This document shows positions 15,025 through 20,539 of a stretch of DNA of 20,539 nt, piece after piece. The notes beneath the pieces were generated by a model. It saw only the letters and a program-made list of their open reading frames with translations. It did no database searches and was not told the origin of the DNA. Positions within the stretch are counted from its first letter, which is position 1. Each line of letters begins with the position of its first letter. The position numbers and the translations under genes are program-made. This DNA comes from JBBQNJ01 sp038329845 (GTDB taxonomy: Bacteria > Planctomycetota > Phycisphaerae > Tepidisphaerales > Tepidisphaeraceae), in contig JBBQNJ010000084.1 in assembly GCA_038329845.1 (NCBI GenBank), positions 1-20,539 of the forward strand, read 5' to 3'.

Positions 15025-17195
15025 CTGGCACATTCGATTTTAAGTGCTTCGAGGTCGTATCGCTGGAACCTCAACTGTTGAAGCGGACCTGTGAGTATGC
15101 GCGTAAATTCACATTCGACGCCATTGCCCTGCACAACATCGACTATGGCAAATACCATATGTTGGACTACACCCAGCGCTGGGATGTGCCCGCTGTGGAT
15201 GCCGAGGCGGCATCGCATTCGCGGAAATGGCGGGAAGACATTGGGCGGGGTATCGAGATTGTCCAGGAGCATGGGCTGCAATTCTGGATGTTTCACCACG
15301 AGATAAAACTTCCGCTTGGCTTTCTGGAGCGGCATGGGGAATCGTTTCTGGACTTCAATGGCGATCGTCTGTGGGACTTCGTGAAATGGAAACTCAGTGA
15401 GAAGTTGACTCAGTTCCCGGGCATCACTGGCATCATCTTCACCGGCACCGGTGAGCGCATGCCTGGTTACGGCATTACCGTTGACGGCGCCCTGTCGTCG
15501 GGATCACTGGTCGAGCGCTTCTCTCGCATGTACTCGACCATATGGGATATCTGCCGTGAACATGGCAAGAAACTAGTGATCCGCAACCACGGCGGTGCTG
15601 ATGACGGGGCGCGCCTCGTGCCTCGCGAGAACGATTTCATGACCAGTTTCCTGCGTTCCGTCGAGCCGCTTCGGAATAACGTGTGGCTGATGGGCAAGGC
15701 CGTGGAGCCGGATTTCCAGACCACCTATCCTTTCAACGCGGCACTTGTGCGAATGGCCCGGCAGCAACCGACGCTACTTGAGCATTCGTTGCCCATGGAG
15801 TGGAACGGGGTCAATCGCATCCCATATCCAATGGTCGAAGACATCAAAAGCCGGATGATTCTTGGTCGGGAGTTGGGCTGCATCGGCGTCATGGCGCGCA
15901 TCGACTGGGACATCTCGACGCATCAATGCCACTACACTAACTCGGTACTCGGCACACCGAATGAGATCAATGCCCATGCTTTCGCGCGACTTGCGAATGA
16001 ACCCGGGACGTCAGTGGCCACGCTTCTTGCAGACTACGCGCGCGATCGCTATGGACCGGCGGGGGAGGAAGCGATCGCGATATTGAAGGACCTGTACCTG
16101 GCGGGCAACAAGACACACCACGTCCTTGGCATGCGCGCAGTCGGTCCGCATAACGTTTCCGGCGGGGTGTGGAAGCCCTATGAGGCGTTGGCCAACCTGA
16201 GGGGCGATGTCCTGTGGAGACGCACTCTTTCGCCGGTCGATTACGCGAATCTTCAGCGCGCCCTCGATCCTGATGACCACTTTCTTGCGGAGGTGGATTC
16301 GGAGAAGGCCGATGCCATGGCGATGTATGGCCGCGCGCAGCGGCGGTTGACCGAGGCACGCTCGCTGTTCGATCCAATAAGTTGGCAGCAGTTGCACGAC
16401 GGTCTGGAACGGGCGCTGCGAGAGGCCGAGGTGCATCGCGACTACTCCGCCGCGTTCTTCCGTTGGCTGTCGTATCAAGAATCGGGCGACCAAGCTATGG
16501 CGGATGCGGCGACGGCCCGCGCAATGAGTGTGTTACAGCTGGCTCGTCGGTTTGCGGCGGACTATCCGATGAATCCATTGCACGACGAATCGCGCGAGTG
16601 GTCGGATTTCGGGCTTCAGGCCGTTGCGGCGGCCAGCGCCTTGGCCCATGCGCTGGGCGAAGTGAACGAGTATTGGCGATGTTGCGGTGTCTCAGCGGCC
16701 GAGAGACGCGGCGTGCGCGATGGATCCATCGAGGATGCGTTGACAATCCGATCGCGATTCTTCTCGGTCACTATTGACAGCCGTCAAGGGCAGTTGCATC
16801 GAGTCAGCGCTGCCGATGGCACCAACTACTTACCAGACGGGCCTGTGCCACTCGGGACGCTTGAGCATGGCGGAATGACTTACGAATCGTCTCGCATCTT
16901 TCGAGCCTGTGCATATCGCCTGCATCGCACGGCCTCCGCGGTCTGGCTGGAAATGATCTGCGGCGCCGAGGCGCGCCGGGTAATTGTGGAGTTGGATCTG
17001 CATCGCCCGCAACTGAAGCTGCTGTATTGCCTTGGTAGTTCGAGAAGGGGTTCGCGACTGCGCCTTCCGATCTTGAGCGGCGTCGGGAGGGTTTCCCTCG
17101 CAGTCGATCCCCCTGGCGGCTGGCTCTCCGATGGCGGAGACATGAGTGCTATCTATACCGATCATGCTCCCGGTTCCGTTCATGACGACGACTAA
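15021..17195 (+). CDS. Large TIM-barrel protein, GH67 alpha-glucuronidase-like, family unassigned
   Basis: The 724-residue protein has no signal peptide. Its first 420 or so residues look like a (beta/alpha)8 barrel. GTGERMPGYGITVDG (E145) resembles the GH67 segment leading to YGRTHADGAN, SLPMEWNG (E260) carries a second candidate acid, and INAHAFARLANEPG with ADYARDRYG parallels the NLYAFGRLAWDP region of GH67. A helical stretch (about 420-570) and a C-terminal beta-sandwich (about 590-715) follow. The resemblance is at fold and motif-order level, so alpha-glucuronidase activity is only a hypothesis. The ATG at 15021 overlaps the sulfatase stop (ATGA), the same arrangement as the previous junction. 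An in-frame ATG at 14997 with GGGAG 11 nt upstream is the alternative and would add 8 residues. The stop lies one base before an inverted-repeat element, so the C-terminus may have been trimmed. Confidence 0.7.
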   Translation: MTGTFDFKCFEVVSLEPQLLKRTCEYARKFTFDAIALHNIDYGKYHMLDYTQRWDVPAVDAEAASHSRKWREDIGRGIEIVQEHGLQFWMFHHEIKLPLGFLERHGESFLDFNGDRLWDFVKWKLSEKLTQFPGITGIIFTGTGERMPGYGITVDGALSSGSLVERFSRMYSTIWDICREHGKKLVIRNHGGADDGARLVPRENDFMTSFLRSVEPLRNNVWLMGKAVEPDFQTTYPFNAALVRMARQQPTLLEHSLPMEWNGVNRIPYPMVEDIKSRMILGRELGCIGVMARIDWDISTHQCHYTNSVLGTPNEINAHAFARLANEPGTSVATLLADYARDRYGPAGEEAIAILKDLYLAGNKTHHVLGMRAVGPHNVSGGVWKPYEALANLRGDVLWRRTLSPVDYANLQRALDPDDHFLAEVDSEKADAMAMYGRAQRRLTEARSLFDPISWQQLHDGLERALREAEVHRDYSAAFFRWLSYQESGDQAMADAATARAMSVLQLARRFAADYPMNPLHDESREWSDFGLQAVAAASALAHALGEVNEYWRCCGVSAAERRGVRDGSIEDALTIRSRFFSVTIDSRQGQLHRVSAADGTNYLPDGPVPLGTLEHGGMTYESSRIFRACAYRLHRTASAVWLEMICGAEARRVIVELDLHRPQLKLLYCLGSSRRGSRLRLPILSGVGRVSLAVDPPGGWLSDGGDMSAIYTDHAPGSVHDDD

Positions 17196-17196
17196 A

Positions 17197-17568
17197 GGGG
17201 ACGTAGCTCTTCATAACGTTTCGTCGCTTCGCTTCTCCGTCTGGCACCGATACTCGCCACGGCGATGCAGGGTCCACTGCAGATTCAGCTTCGACGCCGT
17301 CCGGCGGACCCACGCCACGTCGACGTACGGCCGGCCGCGGCGGACGTGTTCGCGCAAGCAAGCCAATTCCGTCGCCGTCTGCCGCTGGCTTACCCAGGAC
17401 GTCCCGTTGCGGGGCCGCTCCACCGGCCGGTCGCTCAGCACCGTCCGCAGTTGCGCCCCGCCACGCGGTTCCAGCCGGTATAGACGTCCGCCGGGCGATT
17501 GTCTGGCGTGTCGCGGCATGGCGCGAAGCATATTCCGCGACATGTCCGGCGTGAAGAGCTACGTCCCC
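17197..17568. mobile_element. 372-bp element with perfect 17-bp inverted ends, carrying a RAYT remnant
   Basis: GGGGACGTAGCTCTTCA (17197-17213) is the exact reverse complement of 17552-17568. The ends enclose a decayed transposase fragment on the minus strand. The left end starts one base after the TAA of the GH67-like gene. No target-site duplication is visible next to the ends (AAA on the left, GTC on the right). It could be a relic of a REP-associated tyrosine transposase with its flanking REP-like ends, or a short non-autonomous element derived from it. The remaining 17569-17703 shows no gene. Confidence 0.75.
17211..17543 (-). pseudogene. C-terminal remnant of a REP-associated tyrosine (IS200-like) transposase
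   Basis: A 110-codon open frame contains text that fits the C-terminal tail of RAYT/TnpA-REP transposases: TVLSDRPVERPRN, then QTATELACLREHVRRGRPY, AWVRRTASKLNLQWTL, then a basic run (recognisable at about 17253-17486). The catalytic half, with the HxH motif and the tyrosine, is missing. The expected Gly-Arg-Pro-Arg-type end is replaced by unrelated residues, and the first 18 or so codons do not fit the family. It is therefore a truncated, non-functional relic. Family assignment rests on remembered motif order, not on a search. It sits between the inverted ends at 17197 and 17568. Confidence 0.65.
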
Positions 17569-17703
17569 GTCACTCGGTGTTTTTATGGTCCGACGTGCCA
17601 TGGCGGGCGCTGGGCGATTCGCAAGTAGGTGCGGACCGACCCTATGGCCAACACTCAAAAAACGGCCTCAATCGGGCTTGCGGGCAGTGTCCAATCGCGA
17701 AAA

Positions 17704-20034
17704 TCATCGAGTGAGCGCCTCGACCGCTTCCTCTGGCGGCAGGCTGCCGTAGCGGTTGCGCTGGGCGAACATGCGGATCGCCAGGTAAACGATGGGCAAG
17801 ATTCCGCCCAGAATGAACAGGGCGTCGCCCGGCAGTCGCAGCCACTCGAACACGCGGACGATCGGCCGGTTGAAGAAATCGATCTCGCGGGCGTTCCAGT
17901 AGCCATAAGTGAAGGCGTGATGGAGTTGCACCAGTCCGATGGGAAAAAGGTTGATGAACAGCATCCACGCCAAGCCAATGTTGAGCGACCAGAACGACCA
18001 GCGCATCGCCCGCTCGCTGGCGGCATCAGGCGGGATGAAATAGCGGGCGACGAACATGAAGAAGCCCATCGCCAGCATGCCGTAGACGCCCATCATCGCG
18101 CCGTGGGCGTGGTTGGCGGTGAACTGGGTACCGATTTCGTAGTAGCTGACAATGGGCAGATTGATAAGAAACCCGAAGACGCCGGCCCCCAGGAAGTTCC
18201 AGAATCCCACGGCGATCAGGAACATCACCGACCACTTGTGCGGGAAGGAGCTGGCCGGTGTGCCCAACGTCGAAGCGCGGATGGAGTGCTCCGGTACGCC
18301 GGCCACATTACGACTGCCCAGCCGCATGAATCGCCAGGCCTCGTAGGTCAATAGCACCAGCGGGATCACCTCCATCGCTGAGAAGAACGCGCCCAGCGAC
18401 ATGTGGATGGCCGGCGCGCCCGAAAAATACAGGTGGTGCATCGTGCCGATAACCCCGCCGATCGAATAGAGGATCACGTCGAGGTAGATGATGCGCGTGG
18501 CCGTTACCTGGCGAACGACCCCAAGCAGCACGAAGATATACGCCACCATGATCGTCGTGAACAGCTCGAGGAAATCCTCCACCCACAGATGAACCACCCA
18601 GAACCGCCAGAAGTCCACGACGGCGAAGTTGCTGTGCTTGGTAAAGACCAATCCGGCGGCATAGAACAACGGGATCGAGATGGCCGAGTACAGGAACAGC
18701 CAGGGCATATTGCCGCAATGTTCCAGGGGCAAGCGTTTGCGAATACCGCGAATGAGAATGATTACCCAGAAGATCAGGCCGATTGTCAGAAGGATCTGCC
18801 ATAGCCTTCCCAAGTCCAGGTACTCCCAGCCTTGCGTGCCGATCCACCACCACAAACCACCGGGCGACATCTGGTTCTTGTAGCTGGCTGCCTCGCCCAG
18901 AAGCGATCCCACCACGACAATCACCACCGCCCCGAACAGCGCGATCGCCAACTTATCCTGATGCCGCGGCTCATGCCCCGAGATCATGGGTGCGATGAAG
19001 ATGCCCATGGCCAGGAAGCTTGCCGTGACGAAAAAGAGCGCCAGTTGCACGTGCCAGGTGCGGGTGAGGTTATAGGGGAAGATGTCGGCGATGTTCAGGC
19101 CATAGAACCCGCCCGGCTCGACGTGATAGTGCGCGTTCGCCCCGCCGAGCAATCCTTGCAAGAGGAACAGCCCGGCCACTACCAGGAAATACCACGCCGT
19201 CGCGCGTTGGGCGGGCGTCAACCGCACCTGTTCCGGAGGGCGGAACTCGATCGGGCCGGTGGGTTCTTCATCCTCGCCCCGATGCCAGCCGAGCAGATTG
19301 TATCGCCCAACCGCAAACAGGATCAGCCCGATCCCGCCCAACAGTGCAATCAGTGACAATACCGATGAGATAAACGCCTGCGAGGTGGCGCTATTGGCGG
19401 CCATCGGCTCCGGGGGCCAGTTGTTGGTGTAGGAATAGATCGAGTCGGGTCTGGTAGCGCTGGCGGCCCAAGCCGCCCACGCGAAGTACGCCGTGAGTTG
19501 CCGCACCTCCACCGGATCGGACAGGTAGGGACGCTGAAGGTCGGTCTGACTCTTTGTTGGGCCGAAGTAAGCGCCGTAGAAATCCACCATGGCATCGAAG
19601 GCATGCGCCTGTCCGTCGCTAAAACTCAAAGTGCCGCTGGCGGGGTCATATCGATTGGCCTTGTACTCGCGCCGTACCTGCTCTTCCACGTCGGGCGATA
19701 TCGCCTTACTCGCGGCGTAGAACTGCTGCATTGCCAGCCCGGCCTGATGCAGGTATTGGGCCGTGAAATCCGGACCCAGGTAAGCGCCATGGCCGAAGAT
19801 CGAGCCGAACTGCATCAGGCCGTATCTCTCGAACACATGCTGCCCGGCCATGATGTCCTGTTCGGTGATCAGAACCGTCCCGTCCGGGGTCGTAATATGT
19901 CGAGGGATCGGCGGGTGCTGGGCGTGAATCAGGTACGCCAAGTAGCCCAGGACGGCAAAGCCGATTAGAAACGTGAGGACGGCGGTCTGAAGCCAAAGCG
20001 ATGAGATGACCATCCGCCGCGGAGTTTCGGACAT
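17704..20034 (-). CDS. norZ: Quinol-dependent nitric oxide reductase (qNOR)
   Basis: This integral membrane enzyme reduces two NO to N2O with electrons from quinol. The 776-residue chain has the qNOR layout: an N-terminal membrane helix, an extracytoplasmic cytochrome-c-like domain without a haem c motif (about residues 30-215), then a NorB-type catalytic region of about a dozen helices. All ligands expected from cNOR are present: H328 (TWHVQL) and H644 for haem b, H642 (NHAHG) for haem b3, and H482, H533, H534 plus E486 (HLWVE, MHHLYFSG) for the non-haem iron. The ATG at 20034 has GGAG 6 nt upstream. An ATG at 20109 would add 25 polar residues and has no ribosome-binding site. No partner denitrification gene lies nearby, which suggests NO detoxification. 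The gene is also called norB in some genomes. Confidence 0.95.
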   Translation of the reverse strand: MSETPRRMVISSLWLQTAVLTFLIGFAVLGYLAYLIHAQHPPIPRHITTPDGTVLITEQDIMAGQHVFERYGLMQFGSIFGHGAYLGPDFTAQYLHQAGLAMQQFYAASKAISPDVEEQVRREYKANRYDPASGTLSFSDGQAHAFDAMVDFYGAYFGPTKSQTDLQRPYLSDPVEVRQLTAYFAWAAWAASATRPDSIYSYTNNWPPEPMAANSATSQAFISSVLSLIALLGGIGLILFAVGRYNLLGWHRGEDEEPTGPIEFRPPEQVRLTPAQRATAWYFLVVAGLFLLQGLLGGANAHYHVEPGGFYGLNIADIFPYNLTRTWHVQLALFFVTASFLAMGIFIAPMISGHEPRHQDKLAIALFGAVVIVVVGSLLGEAASYKNQMSPGGLWWWIGTQGWEYLDLGRLWQILLTIGLIFWVIILIRGIRKRLPLEHCGNMPWLFLYSAISIPLFYAAGLVFTKHSNFAVVDFWRFWVVHLWVEDFLELFTTIMVAYIFVLLGVVRQVTATRIIYLDVILYSIGGVIGTMHHLYFSGAPAIHMSLGAFFSAMEVIPLVLLTYEAWRFMRLGSRNVAGVPEHSIRASTLGTPASSFPHKWSVMFLIAVGFWNFLGAGVFGFLINLPIVSYYEIGTQFTANHAHGAMMGVYGMLAMGFFMFVARYFIPPDAASERAMRWSFWSLNIGLAWMLFINLFPIGLVQLHHAFTYGYWNAREIDFFNRPIVRVFEWLRLPGDALFILGGILPIVYLAIRMFAQRNRYGSLPPEEAVEALTR

Positions 20035-20129
20035 GATTGTCTCCGAACTAGATTGTGTTGCCTGATGGGCAGCAGCCACGTTCGTCAAAGTGGGCCTGCT
20101 GATCCACATCGCAATGTCGATTAACGCGA

Positions 20130-20158
20130 ACGGTATTCGTGAATGAAAAAAGTGTCAA
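20130..20158 (-). promoter_or_regulatory. Candidate qNOR promoter
   Basis: On the minus strand, TTGACA (20158-20153) is followed after 17 nt by TACCGT (20135-20130, 3 of 6 consensus bases). Transcription would start near 20123, giving a leader of roughly 90 nt. Within the leader, ATCG-N6-CGAT (20108-20121) is a short inverted repeat that could bind a regulator. No clear FNR or NsrR site was recognised. Confidence 0.4.
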
Positions 20159-20401
20159 ATGGGCGGGGCACTTTGCCCTGGATTGTGGCTCTGCCGGTGG
20201 ATGCCGCCTCCGTTTCCGGGCTCACCGAGGTCGCTTCGAAAACCGAGCCGGTTTCTGTCGTGTACGCTGGCCCGCATCGGGACTATCGATTCCGAGCCGG
20301 AAAAGTCGGCTATAAGCCTCTGATGGGTGTCGCTGGCAAACCAAGCGGAGATGCCTCAACAATAGTGGACATTCGATATTGTTACGGTGCCGTATTGTCT
20401 A
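20159..20401. other. Gene-free interval between qNOR and the terminal insertion sequence
   Basis: No gene is supported here. A 93-codon plus-strand frame (20143-20424) crosses the interval, but its start lies in the qNOR promoter and its last residues run into the probable insertion-sequence end. It matches no family I know. No tRNA or other RNA gene was seen. Confidence 0.5.
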
Positions 20402-20539
20402 GAGCGTTTTTCAAATCACAGTAGCGCGGTGCTATTTGTTTCAGTATACTGTCGGTCACCCACAAGGAGACTGACACGATGGCATACGCAATGGAGTTTC
20501 GAATCGCCGTGGCTAAGGCGTACGACGAATGTGGCTCTT
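20402..20539 (+). mobile_element. Probable left end of an IS630-type insertion sequence (runs off the window)
   Basis: The transposase start at 20479 is preceded by about 80 bp that fit an insertion-sequence end. A CTAGAGCG step at 20399 places a TA at 20400-20401, and IS630/Tc1 elements insert at TA. The exact boundary is a guess because the right end, needed to confirm the inverted repeat, lies outside the window. TATACT at 20445-20450 may be the -10 box of the transposase promoter. Confidence 0.4.
20479..20539 (+). CDS. Transposase, IS630-like, N-terminal fragment (cut by the window edge)
   Basis: Only 20 codons are visible. They read MAYAMEFRIAVAKAYDECGS, which is typical of the first helix of the N-terminal helix-turn-helix domain in IS630-family transposases of planctomycetes. 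AAGGAG (20464-20469) lies 9 nt before the ATG, a strong ribosome-binding site. The gene continues past the window, so nothing can be said about its catalytic DDE residues or whether it is intact. Confidence 0.65.
   Translation, partial: MAYAMEFRIAVAKAYDECGS

Noticed and set aside
17149..17658. 169-codon minus-strand frame over the RAYT relic
   Set aside because: It is a different frame from the recognisable transposase text, and its composition is Arg/Ala/Pro noise.
20143..20424. 93-codon plus-strand frame starting ATGAAAAAAGTG
   Set aside because: The start overlaps the qNOR promoter, the end runs into the probable insertion-sequence edge, there is no ribosome-binding site, and no family is recognised.

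Overview
This window looks like a high-GC planctomycete chromosome, most likely a Phycisphaerae-type organism. The evidence is indirect. There is a PEP-CTERM sorted protein, a prepilin-like protein with an FTLVELLVVIGIIA leader, a sulfatase beside glycoside hydrolases, LacI-type regulators in a sugar locus, and few strong Shine-Dalgarno sites in the housekeeping genes. No rRNA or tRNA gene was seen, so the assignment is inferred from gene content only.

Left part (1-6170), housekeeping. Three 70-bp tandem units (31-240), each able to form a 20-bp hairpin, precede a TerC-family metal-export membrane protein (319-1170). On the minus strand lie purN (GAR formyltransferase) and a 3-methyladenine DNA glycosylase gene joined by an ATGA overlap; the glycosylase 3' end overlaps the convergent terC 3' end. 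After a 426-bp gene-free stretch come ileS and, upstream of it, a 63-residue membrane-anchored zinc-ribbon protein, both on the minus strand.

Middle part (6171-17195), a glycan-use locus on the plus strand. The order is LacI-type regulator 1, prepilin-like protein, LacI-type regulator 2 (a paralogue of the first), a secreted DNRLRE-like PEP-CTERM protein, then three genes joined by ATGA start/stop overlaps: a secreted clan GH-A glycoside hydrolase, an S1-type sulfatase, and a large TIM-barrel enzyme resembling GH67 alpha-glucuronidases. The likely scheme is surface capture or extracellular attack on a sulfated, possibly uronic-acid-containing polysaccharide, followed by desulfation and trimming by two enzymes that carry no visible signal peptide. 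The two LacI proteins share an effector-domain signature but differ in the DNA-recognition helix, so they probably read related sugars and different operators. The substrate is unknown.

Right part (17196-20539). A 372-bp element with perfect 17-bp inverted ends sits one base after the last stop codon of the glycan operon and contains the decayed C-terminal part of a REP-associated tyrosine transposase. Next is a full-length quinol-dependent nitric oxide reductase gene (minus strand) with all expected haem and iron ligands. The window ends inside the first 20 codons of what looks like an IS630-type transposase. The NO reductase is therefore bracketed by mobile-element material.

I did not find a clearly new biological system. 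The best leads are the paired LacI regulators around a lone prepilin-like gene, the unassigned GH67-like enzyme in the coupled operon, the inverted-repeat RAYT relic, the tandem hairpin repeats, and the loss of the C-terminal zinc site in IleS.
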